Positions 35,596 to 44,398 are shown, numbered from the stretch's first letter. The stretch: 64,000 nt of DNA from Sutcliffiella halmapala (GCF_002019665.1 NZ_KV917375.1:2423175-2487174); one strand, 5' to 3'. Notes: a model not told the origin generated them from the sequence alone. Numbers and translations: made by a program.

Positions 35596-35971
35596 CTACT
35601 CCAGAACATTTACATAGTTTAAGAGGAACAATTATAGATATTACTGAGATGCGTTGTACACCTATCAATTGGATCAGAAGTGAAACAATTGACAGGTGCC
35701 GCATATAATTCCTATTCATACTTACTAGCAACTCAGAATTATAAAAAAAGAAAAAAAACAAGCCATTAAGGATAGTACACCATCTCTTGATAATCCAATA
35801 TCTGTATTTTTTCGATTTGCACTACAGAATGATGGATAGAACAAGATCTTAAGGGCTTAAACTCAAATAATTCACTAAATAACTATCCCTAACAAACTGT
35901 TAGTGACATGGAGAGTGGGTAACCCTCATATAATTATATTTAAAACATTATTATTTAAGGGAGGGATTACT
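35596..35971. other. Gap without a recognised gene
   Basis: AT-rich sequence between a terminator and the nucleoside hydrolase ribosome site. A partial inverted repeat of CACCTATCAATTG / CAATTGACAGGTG (about 35661-35698) is the only structure noticed; no reading frame here looks coding. Confidence 0.5.
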
Positions 35972-36895
35972 TTGCCGAAAAAAATTCTGCTTTTTTGTGA
36001 TCCTGGGATCGATGATTCCTTGGCCATTATGTATGCACTTTTAGACCCTGGATTTGAACTAGTTGGTATCGTGACTAGTTATGGAAATGTATCGAAAGAA
36101 CAAGCCACAGCCAATACTGCATATTTATTACAATTAGCTGGTAAAAACGACATTCCTATCATTCCTGGAGCAGCAATGCCAGTGCAACAAGATGACCTTA
36201 TCTATTATCCACAGATTCATGGCGAGAACGGCATTGGTCCTATCCAGCCCCCAAGAAATTTGCAGTATCAGATTTATCCTTTTGATACTATTAGAATCAT
36301 GATAGAAAGGTACGGTAATGAACTTATCATCGTTGATACAGGCCGAACAACTACGTTAGCTACTGCGTTTATCCTTTACCATGAACAAATAAAAATGGTT
36401 AGCGCTTTTTACTTAATGGGAGGAGCATTTTTTGTTCCAGGTAACATCACAGCCCTTGCGGAAGCGAATTTTTTTGGAGATCCAACCTCAACTAATTTCA
36501 TACTTAAACATGCCCATAATTTAACGATTACTCCTTTAAACGTTACCCAACACGCCATCATCACTCCTGAAATGGTTAATTATCTTATCCAAAATGCTGA
36601 AAACCCTTTCTCCTTATTGATGAAGCCTATTTTCGAGTATTACTATGCAGCATATAAAGGACTGGTGCCTGGTATTTCTGGTGCTCCGATCCATGATCTT
36701 GTTACGTTAATGGTGGTGAAAAATCCTACCATTGTTGACTATTTGCATTATACTGCAAAAGTGATTGAAGATGAAGGAGCAAAAGGTATGTCCTATATCG
36801 ACATTCGCCCAACCAGTCAAACAGGGAAGACAAGAATTGCAATAAAACTTCACTATGATGCTTTTATCCAAGAGTTTTTCAACATTATGTGTTGA
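35972..36895 (+). CDS. Inosine-uridine nucleoside N-ribohydrolase family
   Basis: 307 residues from a TTG start seven bases behind GGGAGGG; a longer frame from 35903 has no site. The N-terminal calcium-binding motif is FCDPGIDDSLAIMYALLDP, with the second Ca ligand region in GAPIHDLVTLMVV and a GENGIGPIQPP loop. Such enzymes cleave the N-glycosidic bond of nucleosides. The first Asp of the classical DTDPGxDD is replaced by Cys here (FCDPGIDD), which may alter activity. Probably monocistronic. Confidence 0.88.
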   Translation: MPKKILLFCDPGIDDSLAIMYALLDPGFELVGIVTSYGNVSKEQATANTAYLLQLAGKNDIPIIPGAAMPVQQDDLIYYPQIHGENGIGPIQPPRNLQYQIYPFDTIRIMIERYGNELIIVDTGRTTTLATAFILYHEQIKMVSAFYLMGGAFFVPGNITALAEANFFGDPTSTNFILKHAHNLTITPLNVTQHAIITPEMVNYLIQNAENPFSLLMKPIFEYYYAAYKGLVPGISGAPIHDLVTLMVVKNPTIVDYLHYTAKVIEDEGAKGMSYIDIRPTSQTGKTRIAIKLHYDAFIQEFFNIMC

Positions 36896-37039
36896 TAATC
36901 TAAGCGTATAAAAGCAAAAATACAAAAACAACGATTTCTTTTTATTCAGATTTGAATTACCAATTCCCAGATTAACAAAAGGAATGTTTTTTTATGAACC
37001 TTTTCTTCAAAAGGCAATTCCCGCTTCCAACTATTCCAC

Positions 37040-37050
37040 AAAGTAGATGA
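37040..37050 (+). promoter_or_regulatory. Possible MocR operator half-site upstream of the regulator gene
   Basis: AAAGTAGATGA resembles the AAAGTGGATGA repeats found downstream of the gene (38661). It lies 65 bases ahead of the regulator start, so autoregulation is possible. Confidence 0.35.
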
Positions 37051-37114
37051 ATGTTATACTAAAAGGGCTTTTTTGTAACACAACCTACTAAATTAACTAT
37101 GGGGAATGTATTCA

Positions 37115-38551
37115 ATGTCCTGGAAACCTGACCGAAAATTAAAAAAGGCTATTTACAAACAAATTGCTGAATATATCGAAAAAGGCATAGCAGATGGGAC
37201 TTTTCCGCTTGATAAACCACTACCATCTGAAAGATATTTAGCGAAGGAGTTTAACATCAACAGAAGTACCGTGGTTGCCGCATTCGATGAATTGGAATCT
37301 AATGGACTCATTCAAAGGAAAAGAGGAAGCGGGACAACTATAAGTAAGGATATCTGGGGAATAACTAGGAAACGTATTCCTAGCTGGAACAGATATATTG
37401 AGGCAGGGTCGATTTTACCCAATTTACCCATCACCCAAAAAATACGAAATGAAATGATAGATCAAAAGCTGATAAATTTAGCCAGTGGAGAATTGTCAAA
37501 GGATCTTTTCCCACTGGCTTCTTTAAGAGAAATTACTTCGACACGATCATTTATTGGTAGCTTAGGATATGATCATCCTCAAGGTAATGAGATATTAAGA
37601 CAAACTATTACCAATCATGTGAGAGATTTTAGAAGAATTGAAACAAATTCATCTTCTATTCTCATAACTTCGGGAGCACAACAAGCCTTACATTTAGTAG
37701 TACAATGCCTCCTAAAGCCCGGTGATGCCATTGCATTAGAAGATCCTTCTTACCATTATAACTTACCGATATTTAAATCGGCTGGGGTCAAAACATATTC
37801 TTTACCAGTAGATAAAGATGGAATGAACCCTGATGATTTAGTGTCATTACATAAAAAACACCGTATTCGAATGATTTTTTTGAATCCGATTTTCCAAAAT
37901 CCTACTGGGGCTTTACTTCAAAAACATCGTAGAAAAGCCATTTTAGATATTTCATCTAAATTAGGAATACCAGTTATTGAAGATGATCCATATAGCTTAA
38001 CTGCTTTTACAAGAGAAGAGGTATCCACTCTCAAATCAATGGATCAAAATGGAAATGTTCTATACATTAGCTCTTTATCCAAAATCGTTGCTTCAGGACT
38101 AAGAATTGGTTGGATAATAGGTCCGAGCCAAGTTATTGAGCGGTTATCAGATGCGAAACAGCAGATAGATTTCGGACATTCCAGCTTTACTCAATGGATA
38201 GCAAATGATTTTTTAAATTCGAAGGAATTCCAACTACACATTGATGAATTAGTCGTAAAGCTAGAAAAGAGAAGAAATCAAATTGTGAATAGCCTAAGAT
38301 TTTATTTAAAAGATCAAGTCGAGTTTCAAATCCCTCAAGGTGGGATTCATATTTGGTGTAAAATAAATAAAAACTATCATGAGAATCAATTGCTTGAGGA
38401 GTCTATTAAACGTGGCATTATTTATGTCCCAGGATCAACAATTGGCTCAAAGAAAGGTTATGTCCGTTTCACATTTGCAAGAGAAAGCGAAGAATCCATC
38501 AATGAAGGAATTAAACGTTTCGCAGCAGCACTTAATGCTATTAGTAATTAA
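37115..38551 (+). CDS. MocR/GntR-family PLP-binding regulator
   Basis: 478 residues. N-terminal GntR winged helix (residues 5-75: YKQIAEYIEKGIADGTF, PLPSERYLAKEFNINRSTVV) joined to a class I aminotransferase-like domain. PLP-binding Lys323 sits in YISSLSKIVASGLRIGW; VIEDDPYS contains the pyridine-contacting Asp. Such proteins (PdxR, GabR) sense PLP or an amino compound. The second ATG, 37115, is chosen since GGGGA abuts the first. Repeated AAGTGGATG boxes upstream of the next gene suggest its target. Confidence 0.9.
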   Translation: MSWKPDRKLKKAIYKQIAEYIEKGIADGTFPLDKPLPSERYLAKEFNINRSTVVAAFDELESNGLIQRKRGSGTTISKDIWGITRKRIPSWNRYIEAGSILPNLPITQKIRNEMIDQKLINLASGELSKDLFPLASLREITSTRSFIGSLGYDHPQGNEILRQTITNHVRDFRRIETNSSSILITSGAQQALHLVVQCLLKPGDAIALEDPSYHYNLPIFKSAGVKTYSLPVDKDGMNPDDLVSLHKKHRIRMIFLNPIFQNPTGALLQKHRRKAILDISSKLGIPVIEDDPYSLTAFTREEVSTLKSMDQNGNVLYISSLSKIVASGLRIGWIIGPSQVIERLSDAKQQIDFGHSSFTQWIANDFLNSKEFQLHIDELVVKLEKRRNQIVNSLRFYLKDQVEFQIPQGGIHIWCKINKNYHENQLLEESIKRGIIYVPGSTIGSKKGYVRFTFARESEESINEGIKRFAAALNAISN

Positions 38552-38584
38552 CTACCATTATCATCCATCAAATTTGTGACACTA

Positions 38585-38622
38585 AGAATCATGATTAATC
38601 GTGATTCTTTTATTTTTTAGGC
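38585..38622 (+). terminator. Terminator after the MocR gene
   Basis: AAGAATCATGATTAATCGTGATTCTT is an imperfect palindrome followed by TTATTTTTT. Confidence 0.75.
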
Positions 38623-38660
38623 TTGTTAAACACCGCTGTACTTTAACAGAACCATTTTAT

Positions 38661-38800
38661 AAAGTGGATGAGCAATTTTACAATGAAGTGGATGGTTCTA
38701 TTTTATTTAATTCTTTTATAATAGAAATTGCATTATAGGTATTTAGCTTATGGTTTGTCTTTCTTGGATTAATTAAGACTCATACTTCATAAAGTGAATT
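38661..38800. promoter_or_regulatory. Repeated MocR-like operator boxes
   Basis: AAAGTGGATGA (38661-38671) and GAAGTGGATGG (38685-38695) are direct repeats offset by 24 bases, with a weaker AAAGTGAATTG at 38791. They resemble the AAAGTGGWCTA direct repeats reported for PdxR-type MocR regulators. An outer AGAACCAT / ATGGTTCT inverted repeat (38648-38699) encloses the first two. The boxes precede the small gene at 38826. Confidence 0.5.
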
Positions 38801-38825
38801 GTTTGTACAGGAGTGAAAACAGCAC

Positions 38826-39014
38826 ATGATTTTTTTATTATCTATATTGGGTATCATCATATTAGTAGGCGGGTTAGTGACAACTATTGCGATTGCTGGA
38901 AAAGGGGACGAAAATTATCAGAGTGCTACAAAAGGGAACGTAACACGTCTTACTTCTATTTATGTCATTTTGCTAGTTATGATTGTTTTAGGATTTATTT
39001 TATATTTAAACTGA
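38826..39014 (+). CDS. Small two-span membrane protein, probable MocR target
   Basis: 62 residues: helix 1 about 2-23 (FLLSILGIIILVGGLVTTIA), polar GKGDENYQSATKGNVTRLT loop, helix 2 about 44-61. CAGGAGTG is well spaced before the ATG. A frame at 38813-39046 in another register was rejected. Function unknown; the repeated boxes upstream suggest control by the neighbouring regulator. Confidence 0.65.
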   Translation: MIFLLSILGIIILVGGLVTTIAIAGKGDENYQSATKGNVTRLTSIYVILLVMIVLGFILYLN

Positions 39015-39035
39015 ATTATGGATTCATTTTAGAAA

Positions 39036-39068
39036 GAAGCCTATAGCTGACTATAGGTTTCTTTTTAT
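39036..39068 (+). terminator. Terminator after the small membrane protein
   Basis: GAAGCCTATAG, loop CTGA, CTATAGGTTTC and TTTTTATT. Confidence 0.85.
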
Positions 39069-39118
39069 TGTAAGGGCTTATTTCATTACAGAATGAAGAG
39101 GAAATAGGGAAATTTTGC

Positions 39119-39152
39119 TTGAATCATTCTTAAAGTTCGAATATAATCGAAC
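39119..39152 (+). promoter_or_regulatory. Promoter with embedded operator for the ArsR-type gene
   Basis: -35 TTGAAT (39119-39124), 17-bp spacer, -10 TATAAT (39142-39147). The -10 lies inside the inverted repeat GTTCGA-N6-TCGAAC (39135-39152), with an extra half-site GTCGAAC at 39177. A repressor bound here would cover the -10, so autorepression is likely. Confidence 0.7.
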
Positions 39153-39187
39153 TAAATACAATAGAGTTAGATAGGAGTCGAACACAT

Positions 39188-40111
39188 ATGAATTATTCGA
39201 TCGAAGTTCGTTTTCATCCGATCTATGAGCTATTAAATAGCTTACTTTCATATTCTAATTCGAGTTTTTATAAAAAGACTGAATTAGGAATGAATTGGAG
39301 AAAAGCAACTTCAAGCAAAATAAGTAAAGAACTAGCAGAGGCATTAAATTCAAAACAATTAGAGCACCTCAGCTATCTGTCTGAGTATGTTTTATGCCAA
39401 CCAATTAGCAATAAGTCGATTGACCAAGTTTTAGAAGACTTACATAACACGGATGAGCAACAAGTTATTCAATTTCTAAGCGAATTACATGTCTCAAAAG
39501 ATTATCTAGACTCACATAAGGGAACCTTTCACGAGACTCTTCAGCTTGTAAAGAAGTGGAACGAGGAATACTTCTGTCACATAGACTCCAACATTATTTC
39601 ATCATTAGAGAGGAGCTGTGAACAAAAAAGACAAGAAGAGTATGACGGCGATTCACTAGATTTTGTCGAAAAGGTAACAAATGGGATCGTTATGAAAGGG
39701 TTTGATAAAGTGAAAAAGGTTATTTTATATCCTGTTTTCCACTCAACACCTATTATTACCATTTCTCATTACCAACACCTCCACTGTTATGGATACCCAG
39801 TCGATCTTCCCCCTTTAGCAGAGGAAGAACCGTCTCCAGCACTAATGCGGAAAGGAATAGCTCTAACCGATAAAAATAGGTTGAAAATCCTTCGCTTTCT
39901 AGGAAAAGAGGAGAGAAGCTTTACTGAAATAGTCAAGTATATCGGGCTAGCCAAAAGTACCGTTCATCACCATATGATAATATTACGTGCTTCGGGCTTA
40001 ATTCAAGTCATCTTATCACCCGATACTTCAGAGCGCTTTCGCTTAAGAGAACAAGGTCTAGGGCATATTTTTCAGAATTACTATCAGTATTTATTTCCTA
40101 CAGATCTTTAA
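39188..40111 (+). CDS. ArsR-type winged-helix regulator with large N-terminal domain
   Basis: 307 residues. The C-terminal 85 residues form an ArsR-type winged helix (LTDKNRLKILRFLGKEERSFTE, IGLAKSTVHHHMIILRASGLI). The N-terminal 220 residues (NYSIEVRFHPIYELLNSLLSY) are of the DUF5937-like type seen in some bacterial transcription factors; no metal site is visible. AGGAG lies upstream of the ATG. It is followed after 63 bases by an MFS exporter, so the pair looks like a local regulator and its efflux pump. Confidence 0.82.
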   Translation: MNYSIEVRFHPIYELLNSLLSYSNSSFYKKTELGMNWRKATSSKISKELAEALNSKQLEHLSYLSEYVLCQPISNKSIDQVLEDLHNTDEQQVIQFLSELHVSKDYLDSHKGTFHETLQLVKKWNEEYFCHIDSNIISSLERSCEQKRQEEYDGDSLDFVEKVTNGIVMKGFDKVKKVILYPVFHSTPIITISHYQHLHCYGYPVDLPPLAEEEPSPALMRKGIALTDKNRLKILRFLGKEERSFTEIVKYIGLAKSTVHHHMIILRASGLIQVILSPDTSERFRLREQGLGHIFQNYYQYLFPTDL

Positions 40112-40174
40112 ACACTGAAAAACGCAAGGATGGGATTATTTTCGAGAGAATAGTCAAGAAAAGGGGATGGATTC

Positions 40175-41434
40175 ATGAAAGAATTATTCAGGAGTAGAAA
40201 ATTTGTCTTTTTATGGTTAGCACAAGCGGCCTCCGGGTTAGGGAGTACCTTTGCTGCATTTGCTTTATCTTGGCTTGTCTATGAAATGACAGGCTCTAAA
40301 CTTGCGATGGGGAGTATTTGGCTATCCTTTATGCTCCCGAATATTATCATTCAAATGTTTGCCGGCCCTTTTCTAGATCGATGGGACTGTAAAAAAGTCA
40401 TGATATTTTCAGAATGGTTTAGAGCGGCAGTTTTCCTTATTCCAGCCATCCTAATACCACTCGATTTATTAGAGACGTGGCATTTATATTTAGTGGCAAT
40501 TGGAATCGGTATTGCCCAGCCTTTATTCTACCCTGCAAGCATGTCGTATGTGGCTGGGATTTTACCTAAAGATAAGTTAATAAAAGGGAACTCGTTGCTT
40601 GAAGGTACAGGACAAATAATGATGCTGTTAGGACCAACATTAGGCGGTCTTTTAATTTCCGCTTTCGGTACCGAATTAGTCTTACTTGTCTTAATTATCT
40701 CGTTAGGAGTTGCAGGTATTTTATTAATGATGAATCCAAGCGCAAAAAAGCAACAAATCGAGAAAAGGGAAAGCTGGTTTAAGCAATTTAAAGAGGGCTT
40801 GCAATTTTACCGCGTTTACCCAGTATTGTTTTGGGTCGGAATGATGATGATGCTCATTAATTTTAGCTCAGGAGCTGCCCAACCGATGTTCTTACCTTAT
40901 ATAACAGATGAATTAAGTGGTTCCGCTTTTCAATACGGTTTATTCACCTCCGCTTTTTCATTTGGGATGGTTGCAGGCTCTTTCTTAACCGGAACCTTAA
41001 AGGAACCAAAAAACAGAAAACGCGTGATGTTAGGATCACTATTACTTAATGGTATTTTATTTTTAGGATTAGCCTGGACACCCTATTACTGGTTAGCGCT
41101 CGTTTTTTGTTTTGGGCAAGGATTGTTTGCTATCATATTTAACATCAATAATACAACGCTTTATCAACGAAGAGTGCCTGAGCATTTACGCGGTCGTGTT
41201 TTCTCTGTCCGAGTCTTACTTGCCCAGGCGGGAATACCTTTTGGCGCAGCATTAGGGGGCCTGTTCGCTGAAGTATACTCCATCCCACTCCTATTCACGG
41301 TTTTAGGCTGTATGATTGCGTTAACGACCATTGTTTGCTGGCTACATCCTATTTTTGAAAAGCTTAATGATAATGATGTGATTAATTTAGATGTTCAAAT
41401 AAAAGATGAAGGCGAACATAAAGTATCATCATAG
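40175..41434 (+). CDS. MFS efflux transporter
   Basis: 419 residues with 12 membrane spans. Motif A-like loops are FLDRWDCKKVMIFSEW after span 2 and TLKEPKNRKRVML at the half-way point; GTGQIMMLLGPTLGGLL lies in span 5. It resembles drug/macrolide-type exporters of the major facilitator superfamily (MefA/YfmO group). AAAGGGGATGG precedes the ATG. Probably controlled by the upstream ArsR-type protein. Substrate unknown. Confidence 0.88.
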   Translation: MKELFRSRKFVFLWLAQAASGLGSTFAAFALSWLVYEMTGSKLAMGSIWLSFMLPNIIIQMFAGPFLDRWDCKKVMIFSEWFRAAVFLIPAILIPLDLLETWHLYLVAIGIGIAQPLFYPASMSYVAGILPKDKLIKGNSLLEGTGQIMMLLGPTLGGLLISAFGTELVLLVLIISLGVAGILLMMNPSAKKQQIEKRESWFKQFKEGLQFYRVYPVLFWVGMMMMLINFSSGAAQPMFLPYITDELSGSAFQYGLFTSAFSFGMVAGSFLTGTLKEPKNRKRVMLGSLLLNGILFLGLAWTPYYWLALVFCFGQGLFAIIFNINNTTLYQRRVPEHLRGRVFSVRVLLAQAGIPFGAALGGLFAEVYSIPLLFTVLGCMIALTTIVCWLHPIFEKLNDNDVINLDVQIKDEGEHKVSS

Positions 41435-41455
41435 ATTACACTTCAAATAAAAGTA

Positions 41456-41497
41456 ACAAAATCCCATTTATTCAGGTAAAAAGAATGGGATTTTGTT
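41456..41497 (+). terminator. Terminator after the MFS gene
   Basis: ACAAAATCCCATT, loop, AATGGGATTTTGT. A 13-bp perfect stem. Confidence 0.85.
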
Positions 41498-41595
41498 ATA
41501 TTTACATCCTTTTTTATAGAAAAATGCCATTTTTTCCACACGAGAACAAGTGTTCGTTAGTTCTGATTTACTGGTATTTAGTAGTAAACCTAGTC

Positions 41596-42066
41596 TCACT
41601 CTTCCTTAAATATCCCTTCCTGCCAGCGCTGATAAGCATAAATGACAAGTGCAAGTCCGAGCATGATTAAAAAAATACCCCAATTAGGCATATTAATTAG
41701 CTTATTTATTCCAAACTTTGCTGTAAGTTTAAGAACGCCAAAATTAAAGATGGCTTCTACGATAATGTTTGTGATCAAATAAATTTTAAAATTACGATAA
41801 GTAAAATGGAAGATCCATATAGTAGCGATAAAAAAAAGACCATATGCAAATGAAATGTTCGTTATATAACCCCAAGGAACAATTGTCTCTTTAATCACCC
41901 ACCAATTAAATGTATAACCTATTTCATAAATGATTGTCAGTATTAAAGTTACGAAAATTGCTACAGGCATATACCGCTTAATGCTTTCTTTTTTCATAAA
42001 AAATAATGATAACCAAGGAACAATTAAACATAGCCATAGGAATATTTGATTAAACAAATGCTTCAC
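41596..42066 (-). CDS. Multi-pass membrane protein, CBO0543-like
   Basis: 156 residues, five predicted helices, Trp/Phe/Ile-rich (WGYITNISFAYGLFFIATIWI, NMPNWGIFLIMLG). It resembles the CBO0543 family of small Firmicute membrane proteins, of which a second, clearer member lies at 52924. The apparent start is GTG with a weak GGGCG site, so the true N terminus could differ slightly. Function unknown. Confidence 0.65.
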   Translation of the reverse strand: MKHLFNQIFLWLCLIVPWLSLFFMKKESIKRYMPVAIFVTLILTIIYEIGYTFNWWVIKETIVPWGYITNISFAYGLFFIATIWIFHFTYRNFKIYLITNIIVEAIFNFGVLKLTAKFGINKLINMPNWGIFLIMLGLALVIYAYQRWQEGIFKEE

Positions 42067-42329
42067 CGCCCATACATTTATTGATAGATTATTTTTCCCT
42101 ATATGGAATTAATTATGTGAACGATAAGCTGGTTGAAATAAAAAAAATAGAAGTAAAGTATGTTAATCCGTTACTATTAGAACTATAAGAGAAATGTGAT
42201 TATATTTAGTAAAGAACAAAAATCTTCATGTTATGTGCAGCAAGTCTTACCCGCTTTTTTTCTCAATAAGGCTTATGCAATATTAATTTAATCGAAAAAT
42301 TGACACACTCAAGGGGAGAGGAGATCGGC

Positions 42330-42821
42330 ATGAAGAAAGCTATTATATTTATTACTGGCATGTCTGGAACTGGGAAATCTGCTATTTTAGAAAAATTATC
42401 AAATATAGGATATCAAACCATTGATACGGATTATAATCAACTTTCAAAAAAAACAATGAACCAGGATGGCCATGAATCAGAATGGCTTTGGGATGAGGGG
42501 AAAATAATTGAAATCATCCATAGTCATCGTGAAGGAATCTTGTTCATTTCCGGTACTGTTTCAAATCAAGGGAAGTTTTATCGTTATTTCAATGAAATAA
42601 TCTATTTATCCGCTCCCTTAAGCACGATTTTAGATAGAATCCAAACAAGAACGACTAACAACTATGGTAAAACGGATAAAGAGAGACAAGAAATCATCGA
42701 CAACTATCACGCTTTCGGGTCTATCATTGAATCCTCTTCAACAATAAAAATCGATACAACAAACGACCTGGAAACTATTGTGAATGAAATAGAAACCCTT
42801 GCTATGAAGATACTAGTTTAG
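42330..42821 (+). CDS. P-loop nucleotide kinase-like protein
   Basis: 163 residues. Walker A IFITGMSGTGKSAIL at the N terminus (Gly10-Ser17), Asp-rich YQTIDTDYN after strand 2, FISGTVSNQGKFY in the substrate region and a lid with RIQTRTTNNYGK. It has the shape of a shikimate/gluconate/adenylate-kinase-like small P-loop kinase of unknown substrate. GGGGAGAGGAG lies before ATG 42330; an earlier in-frame start at 42300 has none. Monocistronic. Confidence 0.78.
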   Translation: MKKAIIFITGMSGTGKSAILEKLSNIGYQTIDTDYNQLSKKTMNQDGHESEWLWDEGKIIEIIHSHREGILFISGTVSNQGKFYRYFNEIIYLSAPLSTILDRIQTRTTNNYGKTDKERQEIIDNYHAFGSIIESSSTIKIDTTNDLETIVNEIETLAMKILV

Positions 42822-42920
42822 TAAACAAAATACACAGCAATAACAAGTCTTTAAAGGTACTTCAAGGAATTTAAACTGAAATAGCTCATAATTTTTCAAT
42901 TTAACCCAACAGATTCTAGA

Positions 42921-42964
42921 GTATGTACAAAAATTGTTGTCAATTTTTGTACATACTTTTTTTG
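42921..42964 (+). terminator. Strong terminator after the P-loop kinase gene
   Basis: GTATGTACAAAAATTG, loop TTGT, CAATTTTTGTACATAC and eight T. It explains much of the 42822-43149 gap; the rest is AT-rich with no gene seen. Confidence 0.9.
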
Positions 42965-43149
42965 TCTAAAGGAACAAATATGAAGTGTGTATTCAAACTT
43001 CGCTCACACTCTTTTATCTCAGAAATCTATTTAAAGAAGAGTTGTATTGAAATACGAAAAAAATTATCGCTGACATATTAAAAAAAAATAAGATTCCTTG
43101 AAAAAAAACGGGGTGCTCAGTTGTATTATAGGTGAAAGGGGGGCATGCG

Positions 43150-43626
43150 GTGTACGATTCATATGAGCTCAATGAGTCTATACAACAAGCTGTAATAAAA
43201 TATTCAGATAGTCTTGTACGGGTTGCATTCACTTATCTTAAAAGCGTTTCAGATTCAGAAGAAGTGGTTCAGGAAGTGTTTTTGGCTTATTTTCAAAATC
43301 CCCCTGTATTTGCAACCAGTGAACATGAGAAAGCATGGTTAATAAGGACAACAATAAATAAAAGTAAAAATGTATTAAAAGCAGGATGGTTTAAGAATAG
43401 GAATCGAATTCCTGAAAATTTATCTTATATTCCATCAGAAGAACATATGGTTTTGCAAGATGTTTTGTCTTTGGATAAAAAATATCGAATTCCTATACAT
43501 TTGCATTATTATGAGGGATATTCCATTGATGAAATTGCCGATATCCTTCAAGCTAAGCCCGCAACAGTTGGAACATGGCTTGCTCGCGGTCGTAAATATC
43601 TTAAAGAAACGATAGGAGGTTTGTGA
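43150..43626 (+). CDS. ECF-type RNA polymerase sigma factor
   Basis: 158 residues from a GTG seven bases behind GGGGGG. Region 2: YSDSLVRVAFTYLKSVSDSE, VVQEVFLAYFQNPPVF, EKAWLIRTTINKSKNVLK; region 4: LDKKYRIPIHLHYYEGYSID, EIADILQAKPATVGTWLARG. It is typical of short sigma factors paired with a membrane partner. The partner gene follows after four bases. Third sigma-like gene in the window. Confidence 0.88.
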   Translation: MYDSYELNESIQQAVIKYSDSLVRVAFTYLKSVSDSEEVVQEVFLAYFQNPPVFATSEHEKAWLIRTTINKSKNVLKAGWFKNRNRIPENLSYIPSEEHMVLQDVLSLDKKYRIPIHLHYYEGYSIDEIADILQAKPATVGTWLARGRKYLKETIGGL

Positions 43627-43630
43627 AAAA

Positions 43631-44182
43631 ATGAAAAAATCAATTTACAAATCTGCTATTTCCCAATTAAAAACTAGCGAGGATTTTAAAGAAAAAACTA
43701 TTCAACGAATAAATCTAGAGTTGGCTGAAGGTCAGCAAAAAACAAAACACAAGGGAGATAGTATAATAATGAAATCAATAAAGAAACCATTAGTATCGTA
43801 CACAGTTGCGTTATCTGCATTAGCAATTATTTCGATTGGAGGTGTAGGTTTATATTCTACATTCCAACAAGAATCAGCTCCCGAGAAAATGGAAGTAAAT
43901 GACCCAGGTATCACAGCAAAGCAACAAGTAAATATTGATGGAATTATTACAGAAGTAAGCGAGGATGGAAAAAGCTTTAAAGTAGGAGAGCTATGGGTGA
44001 CGGTGACAGAAGATACAGTATTCGGTATCACTGGACCGACAGCACCGGATCCTGAAGATCAGCTGTTGGAAAAAGAGTTTAAAGTGGGGAATGCGGTGTC
44101 TGGTTATACGAATCAGGATATAACAAGTGGGAATGTTATAGCAAACAATATTTATAATAACTTTTCTGTTGAGGAAGAATAG
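43631..44182 (+). CDS. Membrane protein, probable anti-sigma partner
   Basis: 183 residues: charged N-terminal 45 residues (KKSIYKSAISQLKTSEDFKE), one span at about 54-76 (VSYTVALSALAIISIGGVGL), then about 105 outside residues with a beta-rich GIITEVSEDGKSFKVGELWV domain. AGGAGGT precedes the ATG and the gene is coupled to the sigma gene. An internal ATG at 43769 (Met47) has its own GGGAGAT site and could give a shorter form lacking the sigma-binding part. Anti-sigma function is inferred from context. Confidence 0.7.
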   Translation: MKKSIYKSAISQLKTSEDFKEKTIQRINLELAEGQQKTKHKGDSIIMKSIKKPLVSYTVALSALAIISIGGVGLYSTFQQESAPEKMEVNDPGITAKQQVNIDGIITEVSEDGKSFKVGELWVTVTEDTVFGITGPTAPDPEDQLLEKEFKVGNAVSGYTNQDITSGNVIANNIYNNFSVEEE

Positions 44183-44199
44183 AATCATAAATATTATAA

Positions 44200-44236
44200 A
44201 AAAACAATCAGTTGCAATAGACTGGTTGTTTTTTTT
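44200..44236 (+). terminator. Terminator of the second sigma/anti-sigma pair
   Basis: AAAACAATCAGT, loop, ACTGGTTGTT and eight T. Confidence 0.85.
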
Positions 44237-44349
44237 GCATAAATATATATGACTAATTGAGACAGGGCAAACTATCTAAAATGTTACATGTTACATCCCG
44301 TGATATTGAAACATCAGAAATTCAATTCAAAAAAATTTTGATTAAACTC

Positions 44350-44380
44350 TTGCCATGAAGTTAACTTTATACTTTAAAGT
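44350..44380 (+). promoter_or_regulatory. MerR-type promoter with 19-bp spacer
   Basis: -35 TTGCCA (44350-44355) and -10 TAAAGT (44375-44380) are 19 bp apart, the over-long spacing used by MerR activators. Two perfect 10-bp palindromes lie in it: AAGTTAACTT (44358-44367) and ACTTTAAAGT (44371-44380). Confidence 0.55.
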
Positions 44381-44398
44381 CTAAATGGGGGTGAGTAA

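Noticed and set aside
38813-39046. 77-codon frame overlapping the small membrane gene
   Set aside because: The other register (38826-39014) has the correctly spaced ribosome site and a clean two-helix membrane protein.
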